Positions 7,294 to 15,300 are shown, counted from the stretch's first letter. The stretch is DNA of 64,000 bases from Streptomyces griseoruber (GCF_001514205.1 NZ_KQ948775.1:233891-297890), one strand, 5' to 3'. Translations and numbers: made by a program. Notes: generated by a model not told the origin, from the sequence alone.

Positions 7294-8477
7294 GCCTCTC
7301 CGTCGTGATCGTCGGCGGGCTGCACGCCGACGCCCGCCGGGCGACGGTGGCACGCCTGCTCGCCGACGTCCCGGACGGCGTCGTACTCCACCACGACCTG
7401 GCGACGGCCGCCGCCGGCACGGTCGTACGGACCGTCCGCGACGCCGGCGGAGTCCGCTCCGCCGGCGAGGCGCCCCTGATCGACGACTGCGCCTGCTGCG
7501 CGCTGCGCGAGGACCTGGTCCCCGAACTGCGCCGGCTCGAGGACGACGGCACCACCCGGCTCGCGATCGTCGAGCTGTGGGACTCCGTGGAGCCCAAGGC
7601 CATGACCGAGGTGGTCGTGGCCGGCGGCCTCACCGTCACCGGAGTGATCACCGCCGTCGACCCCGCGCTGCTGCTGCCCTGCCTCGGCAACGGCGACGAC
7701 CTCGCCGACGTGGGCCTCGCCGCGGCCGCCACCGACCGGCGGACCGTCGCCGACACCTTCGCCCGGCAGCTGGAGTACGCCCCCGTGCTGGCCGTCGTCG
7801 ACTCCCCGGAGGCCGACGACGAGGACCGGGAGCTGCTGGCCCAGCTGCATCCGACCGCCCGCCGGGTCCCCGTCCGAGGCGGTCACCCCGCAGCGGATGC
7901 ATCCGCACGTGCATATGCATCCGGCACTTCTCCCGGCCCGTCCGAGCTGGCGACGGCCGCCCTCGCCGGTTTCGACGTCGAGGCGGCCGCCGCCGCACAG
8001 CACCCCGCCTGTGCGCTGCTTCCCGCCGAGGCCGACGCGCACGGTGTCGCCACCTTCGTGTGGCACCGCGACCGCCCCTTCCACCCGGAGCGGCTGTACG
8101 CGGCGCTGGAGGACCTGACCTGCGCCGCCGCCCGCAGCCGGGGCCGGTTCTGGCTCGCCGACAAGCCCGATGTGCTGCTGCACTGGGACGCGGCGGGCGG
8201 CGCCCTGTGCGTGGAGTCGGCGGGTCCGTGGCTCGCCGCGCTCCCGGACGCGGCCTGGGAGCTGGTCCCGCCGGTGCGCCGGGCCGCCGCCGCGCTGGAC
8301 TGGCACCCCGAGCACGGCGACTGCTGCCAGCACCTGGTCTTCACGTCCCCCGGCCTCGACCGCGACGGGCTCGAACGGCTGCTGGAGGCCTGTCTGCTCA
8401 CCGACGCCGAGTACGCCGGCGGCCGCGACGCCTGGAAGCGGCTGCCGCCCGCCTTCGACACCCTCCTGGAGGTCTGA
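7290..8477 (+). CDS. COG0523 (CobW/YciC-like) protein with degenerate P-loop
   Basis: The protein has 395 residues from a GTG that overlaps the rpmE2 stop. COG0523 proteins are GTPase metal chaperones; those inside Zur regulons deliver zinc during starvation. The family cysteine motif is present as DDCACCALRED (C67-x-C69-C70), and the C-terminal CobW_C domain is evident (HGVATFVWHRDRPFHPERLY; HPEHGDCCQHLVFT). The expected Walker A GxxGxGKT is replaced by GGLHADARRAT, with no lysine, so normal GTP hydrolysis is doubtful. An Ala/His-rich insert near residues 190-215 coincides with an AT-richer DNA stretch. Its place between rpmE2 and rpsR strongly supports a zinc-related role. Confidence 0.85.
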   Translation: MSLSVVIVGGLHADARRATVARLLADVPDGVVLHHDLATAAAGTVVRTVRDAGGVRSAGEAPLIDDCACCALREDLVPELRRLEDDGTTRLAIVELWDSVEPKAMTEVVVAGGLTVTGVITAVDPALLLPCLGNGDDLADVGLAAAATDRRTVADTFARQLEYAPVLAVVDSPEADDEDRELLAQLHPTARRVPVRGGHPAADASARAYASGTSPGPSELATAALAGFDVEAAAAAQHPACALLPAEADAHGVATFVWHRDRPFHPERLYAALEDLTCAAARSRGRFWLADKPDVLLHWDAAGGALCVESAGPWLAALPDAAWELVPPVRRAAAALDWHPEHGDCCQHLVFTSPGLDRDGLERLLEACLLTDAEYAGGRDAWKRLPPAFDTLLEV

Positions 8478-8481
8478 CCCC

Positions 8482-8715
8482 GTGCCCCGCAAGGCCGACC
8501 GCAAGCCCGCCAAGCCCCGCCCCAACCCCCTCGACCGGGCGGGTGTCGTCCACATCGACTACAAGGACACCGACCTGCTGCGGACGTTCCTCTCCGACCG
8601 GGGCAAGATCCGCAGCCGGCGGGTCACCCGGGTCTCCGCCCAGCAGCAGCGACTGCTGGCCCGTGCGATCAAGAACGCCCGCGAGATGGCCCTGCTGCCG
8701 TACGGCAGCCGCTGA
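8482..8715 (+). CDS. rpsR: 30S ribosomal protein S18, zinc-independent paralogue
   Basis: The protein has 77 residues from a GTG. The S18 core is clear (VVHIDYKDTDLLRTFLSDRG, then KIRSRRVTRVSAQQQRLLAR). There are no cysteines, matching the other zinc-free paralogues here. It lies 4 bases after the COG0523 gene and ends the operon. A strong hairpin follows about 120 bases downstream. Confidence 0.92.
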   Translation: MPRKADRKPAKPRPNPLDRAGVVHIDYKDTDLLRTFLSDRGKIRSRRVTRVSAQQQRLLARAIKNAREMALLPYGSR

Positions 8716-8837
8716 GCCGGAGGCGCTCTCAGCCGCACGAGGGAAACCGGTCGATCCGTCCACACCGGCTGGACATCGCTCCTCCCGCGCCTGGGCCGGA
8801 CGGCCGAGGTGAACGGCCCCTCCGCTCCGGCAGGATT

Positions 8838-8876
8838 CGCCCCCGTGTACGACCGTCCGGGTCGTGCACGGGGGCG
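8838..8876. terminator. Hairpin terminator after rpsR
   Basis: CGCCCCCGTGTACGACC and GGTCGTGCACGGGGGCG form a 17-bp stem with one T/G wobble and the loop GTCCG. There is no T-tract, as is usual for Streptomyces terminators. Confidence 0.7.
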
Positions 8877-9160
8877 AGCGCTTTCCGCGCCCGCTCCGCC
8901 CGGGCAGGGCCATTTCCGGATCCTCCGGGCGGGACCCGCGGAACCCCCACGTCCGGAGGAACGTCCACCGGATGGACCGGAGGCCTCGCGTCCGCCTTCC
9001 AGGACCGCACGAAACGGAGGAAAACGGTGCTGGTGAGGGGTGCCGGTGGAACATGACGGGCGTGCGGAGCGTCTGTTCCTAGTGCGCGAGTGGTTCGATC
9101 CGGACTACTTCCCGGCCGGGTAAAGCGCGCGTCAACGCTGTAACCGCGCCACCACCCCTC

Positions 9161-9183
9161 GTGCACGTGCATCTGCTCATGCA
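9161..9183 (+). promoter_or_regulatory. Shared 23-bp element, copy 1 (upstream of DUF397 gene)
   Basis: The site reads GTGCACGTGCATCTGC followed by TCATGCA and contains the palindrome TGCACGTGCA. The same sequence occurs at 10199-10221 in inverse orientation with 21 of 23 matches. It ends about 18 bases before the putative -10 TATGAT, so it would overlap the -35 region. Confidence 0.65.
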
Positions 9184-9269
9184 GCTGCACATGAACGGGG
9201 TTATGATCCGGGACAGTTGACCACGGCACCAATGGCCACACGAGCCAGTGCACCACCAGGGAGCGACCT

Positions 9270-9530
9270 GTGGACCACCACGTTGACGGGGGGCACGACG
9301 TGTACAACGGCATGACGGCCACACAGCTGTACGGGGTTGCCTGGCAGAAGAGCCGGCACAGCAACTCGCAGGGATCCTGCGTGGAGTTCGCGCGACTGCC
9401 CGGCGGGGACGTGGCCGTGCGCAACTCGCGCTTCCCGGACGGCCCCGCGCTCGTCTACACGCGGGCCGAGATCGAGGCGATGCTGCTGGGCATCAAGGAC
9501 GGCGAGTTCGACCACCTGATCGCGAGCTGA
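9270..9530 (+). CDS. DUF397 domain-containing protein
   Basis: The protein has 86 residues from a GTG with AGGGAG 6 bases upstream. The DUF397 core is WQKSRHSNSQGSCVEFARLP, then DVAVRNSRFPDGPALVYTRA. Proteins of this family are small partners encoded next to XRE/DUF5753 regulators (WhiJ-like loci) and are thought to modulate that regulator in developmental or antibiotic control. The arrangement here, with an ATP-binding protein and an XRE gene alongside, is the usual trio. The molecular mechanism is not visible from sequence. Confidence 0.88.
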   Translation: MDHHVDGGHDVYNGMTATQLYGVAWQKSRHSNSQGSCVEFARLPGGDVAVRNSRFPDGPALVYTRAEIEAMLLGIKDGEFDHLIAS

Positions 9531-9589
9531 CCCGCCGGCCGCTCATGCCGCAGGGGCAAACCTGCATCAAAGGGGTCGCAACGCGCGTA

Positions 9590-9619
9590 GAACCGCGGCG
9601 CCGAAGAGCGCCGCGGTTC
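9590..9619. terminator. Bidirectional terminator between DUF397 and ATP-binding genes
   Basis: GAACCGCGGCGC and GCGCCGCGGTTC form a perfect 12-bp stem with loop CGAAGA. It lies between two convergent genes and can serve both. Confidence 0.8.
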
Positions 9620-9620
9620 A

Positions 9621-10121
9621 TCATTCGGTGGGCGTGTGCAGCCGGAACAGCGCCCAGACCACCTTGCCGCCGAGGCTGCCCGACAGCGGGTGCCAGCCCC
9701 AGCCGTCGGCGAAGGAGTCGACGAGGAACAGGCCGCGGCCCGACTCCGCCGAGAAGTCCTCGCCCTCCTGGGGCAGCGGGCTGTCGTGACTGGGATCGCG
9801 CACCGCGCACACCAGCCGCTCGGTCCACCGCATCAGATGCAGCCGCACCGACGGGCTCTGGTCCGCCGGAAGCGGGGCCGCCTCGGGCAGCCCGTGCCGC
9901 AGGGCGTTGGTCACCAGCTCCGAGACGACCAGACAGATGTCGTCGAAGCGGTCGCCCACGTCCCACTGGCCCAGGGTTCTTCTGGTGAACTGGCGGGCCT
10001 CGCGCACCGCTTCGAAGCGGGCGGGCAGTGCGCAGGACGCGGCGTTGGACACGGCCGCGGGATCAAGCGGCGGAAGGCCCTGCCGTAACGGCTCGAGCAT
10101 GGTCGATCCATTCGTCCCCAT
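9621..10121 (-). CDS. ATP-binding protein, anti-sigma-factor-kinase-like HATPase
   Basis: The protein has 166 residues. The GHKL fold is visible: an N-box segment DICLVVSELVTNALRHG (about residues 70-90), a G1-like VCAVRDPS, and a G2 region SGRGLFLVDSFADGWGW near the C-terminus. Such small HATPases in Streptomyces resemble SpoIIAB/RsbW anti-sigma kinases and commonly lie beside DUF397/XRE pairs. Upstream methionine codons are rejected because GGGAG stands 8 bases before the ATG at 10121. It is divergent from the XRE gene, and the shared 23-bp element lies between them. Confidence 0.85.
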   Translation of the reverse strand: MGTNGSTMLEPLRQGLPPLDPAAVSNAASCALPARFEAVREARQFTRRTLGQWDVGDRFDDICLVVSELVTNALRHGLPEAAPLPADQSPSVRLHLMRWTERLVCAVRDPSHDSPLPQEGEDFSAESGRGLFLVDSFADGWGWHPLSGSLGGKVVWALFRLHTPTE

Positions 10122-10438
10122 GCGAGGCACTCCCGGGATTCGCGGTCGTTGCGATGCAGCGGTGGCGCGAGACCATGGTTTCCGATGCGCACGGCGGATG
10201 CAAGGGCAGATGCACGTGCACGTGACCGAAATGGACCCGCCCGTACCGCTTCTTGGCCTTTTTTTCCGCCACTTCCCGTCGTCCAAGGCCCGTTCCCTTG
10301 CTTTCTCCACACCCTTCCCTTGCGTAGCTCTGTGCGTATCCTTTGGCTTCTTTCCATCTCTGTAATCGGACGAGTACTGCTCGAAGTGTTTTAGTGGCAG
10401 ACTGCGGGCGCAGAGGACCGTTGGGGAGGCTGGCGAAC
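10122..10438. other. Divergent promoter region between ATP-binding and XRE genes
   Basis: These 317 bases are noticeably AT-richer than their surroundings (10250-10400), as expected for promoters. They contain the second copy of the shared element (10199-10221) and CGAG-TACTG-CTCG (about 10368-10380). I see no gene. Confidence 0.55.
10199..10221 (-). promoter_or_regulatory. Shared 23-bp element, copy 2 (between ATP-binding and XRE genes)
   Basis: On the minus strand it reads GTGCACGTGCATCTGC followed by CCTTGCA, matching the site before the DUF397 gene at 21 of 23 positions. Its presence in both intergenic regions of the locus marks it as the likely operator of the XRE regulator. Confidence 0.65.
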
Positions 10439-11299
10439 GTGAGCGCGGGAGAGCCCGGATCGGTGGTGCGGCGGATGCTGCTCGGTTCGCAACTACGGCG
10501 ACTGCGCGAAGCACGCGGGATCACGCGGGAGGCGGCGGGCTACCACATCCGGGCGTCGGAGTCGAAGATCAGCCGGATGGAGCTGGGCCGGGTGAGCTTC
10601 AAGACCCGTGACGTCGAAGACCTGCTGACGCTGTACGGCATCACGGACGACATCGAGCGCCAGGCCCTGGTCGGACTCGCCCGCGAGGCCAACGTGGCGG
10701 GCTGGTGGCACAGTTACTCGGACGTCCTGCCCAACTGGTTCCCCACCTACGTCGGCCTGGAGGGCGCGGCCTCGCTGATCCGCGTCTACGAGGTGCAGTT
10801 CGTGCACGGCCTGCTCCAGACCGAGGCCTACGCCCACGCGGTCGTCTCCCGCGGGATGAGGGGCGCGAGCGCCGCCGACATCGACCGGCGTGTGGCGCTG
10901 CGCCTGGAGCGGCAGAAGTACCTCGTCGCCGAGAACGCCCCCGAGTTCCACATCGTCCTCGACGAGGCCGCCCTGCGCCGGCCCTACGGCGACCGCGAGG
11001 TGATGCGCGGTCAGCTCCAGCACCTGATCGAGATCTCCGAGCGGCCCAACGTACGGCTCCAGATCATGCCGTTCAGCTTCGGCGGGCACTCCGGTGAGTC
11101 CGGCTCCTTCACCATCCTCGGCTTCCCGGAGTCCGATCTGAAGGAGGTCGTCTACCTGGAGCAGCTCACCAGCGCCCTCTACCTCGACAAGCACGAGGAC
11201 GTCGCCCAGTACGAGCAGGCGCTGAAGGAGCTCCAGCAGGACAGCCCCGGACCCGACGAGAGCCGGGACCTGCTGCGTGGCCTGATCCAGCTGTCGTAG
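10439..11299 (+). CDS. XRE-family regulator with DUF5753 (WhiJ/Scr1-like)
   Basis: The protein has 286 residues. Residues 10-70 form a helix-turn-helix (LGSQLRRLREARGITREAAG, then RASESKISRMELGRV). The rest is a DUF5753 ligand-like domain (YEVQFVHGLLQTEAYAHAVV; NVRLQIMPFSFGGHSGESGS; VYLEQLTSALYLDKHEDV). GGGGAGG lies 9 bases before the GTG at 10439. This family acts with DUF397 partners in morphological and antibiotic regulation. Together with the DUF397 and ATP-binding genes it forms a self-contained regulatory module whose two promoter regions share one element. A CCGGTTCCCG/CGGGAATCCGG hairpin follows the gene. Confidence 0.88.
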   Translation: MSAGEPGSVVRRMLLGSQLRRLREARGITREAAGYHIRASESKISRMELGRVSFKTRDVEDLLTLYGITDDIERQALVGLAREANVAGWWHSYSDVLPNWFPTYVGLEGAASLIRVYEVQFVHGLLQTEAYAHAVVSRGMRGASAADIDRRVALRLERQKYLVAENAPEFHIVLDEAALRRPYGDREVMRGQLQHLIEISERPNVRLQIMPFSFGGHSGESGSFTILGFPESDLKEVVYLEQLTSALYLDKHEDVAQYEQALKELQQDSPGPDESRDLLRGLIQLS

Positions 11300-11420
11300 G
11301 GCCGGTTCCCGAGGGTTTCCCCCCGGGAATCCGGGGAAGGACCCAACCCCCTTGAAACACACGTACGATGACGCGTGATCAGATCGTGACGTCGATCGCA
11401 GCAGGGGATTGAGGGATCAC

Positions 11421-12881
11421 ATGTCGTCCTACTTCACGGACCTGGCGCAGCAGTACATCGACGGTAAGTGGCGTCCAGGGACGGGGTCCTGGGACATCAT
11501 CGACTTCAACCCCTACGACGGCGAGAAGCTCGCCTCGATCACCATCGCCACGGTCGACGAGGTCGACGAGGCCTACCGCGCCGCCGCCCGCGCCCAGAAG
11601 GAGTGGGCCGAGACCAACGCCTACGCCCGCCGCACGATATTCGAGCAGGCGCTGCGCCTGGTCGAGGAGCGCGAGCAGGAGATCGCCGACGTCATCATCG
11701 CCGAGCTCGGCGGCACGCGGCTGAAGGCCGCCTTCGAACTCCACCTCGTCAAGGAGTTCCTGCGCGAGTCGGTCAACCTGGCGCTGCGCCCCGAGGGCAA
11801 GATCATCCCCTCGCCGGTCGACGGCAAGGAGAACCGCCTCTACCGGGTGCCGGTCGGCGTCGTGGGCGTGATCAGCCCCTTCAACTTCCCGTTCCTGCTG
11901 TCCGTGAAGTCGGTCGCCCCGGCCCTGGCGGTCGGCAACGCCGTGGTGCTCAAGCCGCACCAGAACACCCCGATCGTCGGCGGCACCCTGGTCGCCAAGC
12001 TGTTCGAGGACGCGGGGCTGCCCGCCGGTCTGCTGAACGTCGTCGTCACCGACATCGCGGAGATCGGCGACGCGTTCATCGAGCACCCGATCCCGCGCGT
12101 GATCTCCTTCACCGGCTCCGACAAGGTCGGCCGTCACGTGGCCACCGTCTGCGCCGCGCACTTCAAGCGCTCCGTCCTCGAACTGGGCGGCAACAGCGCG
12201 ATCGTGGTCCTCGACGACGCGGACGTCGACTACGCCGTCGACGCGGCCGTCTTCAGCCGCTACGTCCACCAGGGCCAGGTCTGCATGGCCGCCAACCGCG
12301 TCCTGGTCGACCGTTCGCTCGCCGACGAGTTCACCGAGAAGTTCGTCGCCAAGGTGCGCGGCCTCAAGGCCGGCGACCCGCGCGACCCGGAGACGGTCAT
12401 CGGCCCGGTGATCAACTCCCAGCAGGCGGAGTCGCTCACCTCGGTCGTCGAGCAGGCGCTCGCCGAGGGCGCGACGGCCCTGCTGCACGGCACGACCGAG
12501 GGCAACCTCGTCCGGCCGTCCGTCCTGACCGGCGTCCCCGCCGACTCCGCCCTGCTCCAGCAGGAGGTCTTCGGCCCCGTCTCCTTCCTCGTCCCCTTCG
12601 ACGGCGAGGAGGAGGCGCTGCGCCTGGTCAACGACACCCCGTACGGCCTCAGCGGCGCGGTCCACACCGGGAACGTCGAGCGGGGCGTGGCCTTCGCCAA
12701 GCAGGTCGACAGCGGCATGTTCCATGTGAACGACGGCACCGTCCACGACGAGCCGATCGTGCCCTTCGGCGGCGAGAAGAGCTCCGGCGTCGGCCGTCTC
12801 AACGGCGAGACGACCCTCGAGGCCTTCACCACCACCAAGTGGATCTCGGTGCAGCACGGCCGCAGCCGGTTCCCCTTCTGA
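11421..12881 (+). CDS. Aldehyde dehydrogenase (benzaldehyde/vanillin dehydrogenase-like)
   Basis: The protein has 486 residues, normal for the family. The NAD(P)-binding PFNFPFLLSVKSVAPALAVG, the glutamate motif LELGGNSAIVV and the catalytic cysteine in HQGQVCMAANR are all present, as is the C-terminal FGGEKSSGVGR. It oxidises an aldehyde to the acid with NAD(P)+; the family resemblance is to aromatic aldehyde dehydrogenases, but the substrate is inferred. GAGGGA precedes the ATG at 11421. The following PadR gene on the same strand is a plausible regulator. Confidence 0.88.
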   Translation: MSSYFTDLAQQYIDGKWRPGTGSWDIIDFNPYDGEKLASITIATVDEVDEAYRAAARAQKEWAETNAYARRTIFEQALRLVEEREQEIADVIIAELGGTRLKAAFELHLVKEFLRESVNLALRPEGKIIPSPVDGKENRLYRVPVGVVGVISPFNFPFLLSVKSVAPALAVGNAVVLKPHQNTPIVGGTLVAKLFEDAGLPAGLLNVVVTDIAEIGDAFIEHPIPRVISFTGSDKVGRHVATVCAAHFKRSVLELGGNSAIVVLDDADVDYAVDAAVFSRYVHQGQVCMAANRVLVDRSLADEFTEKFVAKVRGLKAGDPRDPETVIGPVINSQQAESLTSVVEQALAEGATALLHGTTEGNLVRPSVLTGVPADSALLQQEVFGPVSFLVPFDGEEEALRLVNDTPYGLSGAVHTGNVERGVAFAKQVDSGMFHVNDGTVHDEPIVPFGGEKSSGVGRLNGETTLEAFTTTKWISVQHGRSRFPF

Positions 12882-12898
12882 GCCGGGTGCCGGTCTCC

Positions 12899-12924
12899 GG
12901 GCCCCGGGTCATAACCTGGGGCCC
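12899..12924. terminator. Hairpin between aldehyde dehydrogenase and padR, abutting the padR start
   Basis: GGGCCCCGGGT and ACCTGGGGCCC form an 11-bp stem with one mismatch around CATA. The right arm holds the -10 hexamer TAACCT of the next gene and ends one base before its ATG. It may serve as terminator, as operator, or as both. Confidence 0.55.
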
Positions 12925-13524
12925 ATGTCAGCAATCCGTCTTCTCGTGCTGGGCGCGGTGCGCCTGCACGGGCGGGCCCACGGCTACCAGGTCCGCGGCG
13001 ACCTGGAGTACTGGGGCGCCCACGAGTGGTCCAACGCCAAGCCGGGCTCGATCTACCACGCCCTGCGGCAACTGGCGAAACAGGGGCTGCTGCACGAGCA
13101 CGAGACGGCCCCCTCCACGGCCGGCGGCCCGCCCCGCACCGAGTACGAGATCACCGAGGCGGGCACCGAGGAGTACTTCCGCCTGCTGCGCGAGGCGCTG
13201 ACCTCCTACGACCAGAGGACCGACGTCAAGTCGGCGGCCATCGGCTTCGTCGTCGACCTGCCCCGCGCCGAGGCCGTGACCCTGCTCAAGGAGCGGATCC
13301 GCCGCATCGAACGGTGGCGCTCCACCGTCGTCGAGCACTACGACCCCGAGGGCGGCCCCCAGCAGGTGGGCCACATCGGCGAGATCATGAACCTCTGGGT
13401 CCACACGGCCGACGCGGAGGCCGAGTGGACCCACGGCCTGATCGACCGCATCGAGACCGGCGCCTACACCTTCGCGGGCGAGGGCGAACCGTTCGCCGAC
13501 GTCCTGCCGGACAGGTCCCGGTGA
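12925..13524 (+). CDS. PadR-family transcriptional regulator
   Basis: The protein has 199 residues. The N-terminal winged helix is typical of PadR (LLVLGAVRLHGRAHGYQVRG; PGSIYHALRQLAKQGLLHEH; the wing PRTEYEITEAG), followed by a helical dimerisation region (Vir_act_alpha_C type). PadR regulators usually repress a neighbouring gene in response to a phenolic or other small ligand; the aldehyde dehydrogenase just upstream is a candidate. The ATG lies 7 bases after TAACCT with no ribosome binding site, so the gene is predicted to be leaderless. Confidence 0.85.
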   Translation: MSAIRLLVLGAVRLHGRAHGYQVRGDLEYWGAHEWSNAKPGSIYHALRQLAKQGLLHEHETAPSTAGGPPRTEYEITEAGTEEYFRLLREALTSYDQRTDVKSAAIGFVVDLPRAEAVTLLKERIRRIERWRSTVVEHYDPEGGPQQVGHIGEIMNLWVHTADAEAEWTHGLIDRIETGAYTFAGEGEPFADVLPDRSR

Positions 13525-13530
13525 CGAGAC

Positions 13531-13699
13531 CTAGTGCCGCGGCAGGCAACGTTCGCCCCGTCGCGACGCCCGGCACGCACTCTCGCCGCACCGGCCGAAA
13601 GCCCAAGTACGTCCAGTACGAGGACTTCCGGCCGGCACGCCGAGAGCACGCACCGGACGCCGCTCCTTGACGGGCAAACGTTGCCTGCCGCGGCACTAG
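13531..13699. mobile_element. 169-bp MITE-like palindromic element with CTAG ends
   Basis: The ends are CTAGTGCCGCGGCAGGCAAC... (13531-13558) and its reverse complement (13672-13699), 28 bp with one mismatch. The interior is itself an imperfect inverted repeat, so the whole unit can fold into one hairpin. It encodes no plausible protein. CTAG at both ends fits a CTAG/YTAR target duplication of the IS5 type, so it looks like a non-autonomous element. The right CTAG supplies the TAG stop codon of the glutamate decarboxylase gene. It probably acts as a terminator for both convergent genes. Confidence 0.75.
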
Positions 13700-15096
13700 T
13701 GGTGGAAGCTGGTCGCCGCGCCCTTGTCCCGGTCCAGCGGGCCCGACTGGCGGCGCAGCTCCGGCAGCAGCCGGGTGAGGTCCTCCACGAACAGGTCCGC
13801 GAGATCCTCCGAGAAGCCGTTGCGGCACACCACCCGCAGGACGGACAGGTCCTCCCGGTTCGGCGGGAAGGTGTACGCCGGGAGCAGCCAGCCGCTCTCC
13901 CGCATCCGCCGCGACACGTCGAAGACGTCGTACGACGTGATGTCCGGCGCCGTCGTGAAGGCGAAGACGGGCAGCGCGTCGCCCCGGGTGAGGAGCCGGA
14001 AGTCGCCGAGGGCCTCCACCCTGTCGGCGATGCCCCGGGCCACGTCCCGGGTGGTCTGCTGCACGGTCCGGAAGCCCGCACGGCCCAGTCGCACCAGCGT
14101 GTAGTACTGGGCGACCACCTGGGCGCCGGGCCGGGAGAAGTTCAGCGCGAACGTCGGCATGTCGCCGCCCAGATAGTTGACCCGGAACACCAGTTCCTCG
14201 GGCAGCGCCTCCTTGTCGCGCCACAGCGCCCAGCCGACCCCGGGGTACACCAGCCCGTACTTGTGCCCGGAGGTGTTGATCGACGCCACGCGCGGGAGGC
14301 GGAAGTCCCACACCAGGTCCTCGTCGAGGAAGGGGGCGACCATCGCGCCGGACGCGCCGTCCACATGCACCGGGATGTCGAGACCGGTGCGCTCCTGGAG
14401 GGCGTCCAGGGCCGCGCACAGCTCGGCGATGGGCTCGTAGGACCCGTCGAAGGTGGAGCCCAGGATGCCGACGACCCCGATGGTGTTCTCGTCGCACCGG
14501 TCGGCGGCGGCCTGCGGGTCGAGGTGGTAGCGCTCGCCCTCCATGGGGATCAGGCGGGGCTCGACCTCCCAGAAGTTGCAGAACTTCTCCCAGCACACCT
14601 GGACGTTGACGCCCATCACCAGGTTCGGCCGTGCCCCGGAGTCCGGATTCCGCCTGCTCCAGCGGCGCTTGAGCGCCATCCCGGCCAGCATGCACGCCTC
14701 GCTGGACCCGGTCGTCGAACAGCCCACGGCCGCCGACGGGTCCGGCGCGTTCCACAGATCGGCGAGCATCGCCACACAGCGCCGCTCCAGCTCGGCGGTG
14801 CGCGGGTACTCGTCCTTGTCGATCATGTTCTTGTCGCGGCACTCCGCCATCAGCACCCCGGCCTGCGGCTCCATCCAGGTGGTGACGAAGGTCGCCAGGT
14901 TGAGCCGGGAATTGCCGTCCAGCATCAGCTCGTCGTGCACCAGCTGGTACGCCGCCGTGGGCGCCATCGGGTTGTCGGGCAGCCGGTGCTTGGGCGGGGC
15001 CTCGGTCATGCCGCTGACCGGATTGGCCTCGCCGTAGAAGGGGTTCAGGGACAGCGGGCGCTCGTCGGGCTTCTCGGGACCTTTGTGCAACGCCAT
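13696..15096 (-). CDS. gadB: Glutamate decarboxylase
   Basis: The protein has 466 residues, the family length. PLP-dependent group II decarboxylase features are present: GCSTTGSSEACMLAGMALKR, the cofactor aspartate segment DIPVHVDGASGAMV, and the Schiff-base lysine in NTSGHKYGLVYPGVGW. It converts glutamate to GABA, consuming a proton, and may serve in acid stress or nitrogen metabolism. GGAGG lies before the ATG at 15096; upstream in-frame codons were rejected. The stop codon falls inside the end of the MITE-like element, suggesting the insertion occurred at or just after the original stop. Confidence 0.92.
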   Translation of the reverse strand: MALHKGPEKPDERPLSLNPFYGEANPVSGMTEAPPKHRLPDNPMAPTAAYQLVHDELMLDGNSRLNLATFVTTWMEPQAGVLMAECRDKNMIDKDEYPRTAELERRCVAMLADLWNAPDPSAAVGCSTTGSSEACMLAGMALKRRWSRRNPDSGARPNLVMGVNVQVCWEKFCNFWEVEPRLIPMEGERYHLDPQAAADRCDENTIGVVGILGSTFDGSYEPIAELCAALDALQERTGLDIPVHVDGASGAMVAPFLDEDLVWDFRLPRVASINTSGHKYGLVYPGVGWALWRDKEALPEELVFRVNYLGGDMPTFALNFSRPGAQVVAQYYTLVRLGRAGFRTVQQTTRDVARGIADRVEALGDFRLLTRGDALPVFAFTTAPDITSYDVFDVSRRMRESGWLLPAYTFPPNREDLSVLRVVCRNGFSEDLADLFVEDLTRLLPELRRQSGPLDRDKGAATSFHH

Positions 15097-15269
15097 GGGG
15101 GCCTCCTGAAGGATCGAACGGGTGGCGGCGGACCGGAGTTCCGTCCGCGCCGGACGGCGGGGCTGGGTGGGCCGAGACCACGGGCCCACCATAAGCGGAC
15201 GAAACGGACATGACATCCGGATGGGTGACAGCCTGTGACGGGACGCCCGCCCGGCCCGCGCGCCCGGGC

Positions 15270-15300
15270 TTGCACCTCACGCGACGTGAGGCCCCACCGT
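15270..15300 (+). promoter_or_regulatory. MerR-type promoter of the tipA-like gene
   Basis: TTGCAC (15270-15275) and CACCGT (15295-15300) are separated by 19 bases. The spacer contains the perfect dyad CCTCACG-CGA-CGTGAGG (15275-15291). The over-long spacer with a dyad is the hallmark of MerR-activated promoters, and as I recall it closely matches the thiostrepton-inducible tipA promoter of S. lividans. Confidence 0.85.

Larger units (their letters stand above)
8716..9269. other. Intergenic region between the zinc block and the DUF397 gene
   Basis: No convincing gene is seen in these 554 bases. It holds a terminator-like hairpin (8838-8876), a 23-bp element shared with the XRE promoter region (9161-9183), and a probable -10 TATGAT (9202-9207) for the DUF397 gene. 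Confidence 0.6.

Noticed and set aside
8790..9080. Small proteins in the gap between rpsR and the DUF397 gene
   Set aside because: Open frames exist but lack ribosome binding sites and overlap the strong hairpin; no recognisable composition or motif.
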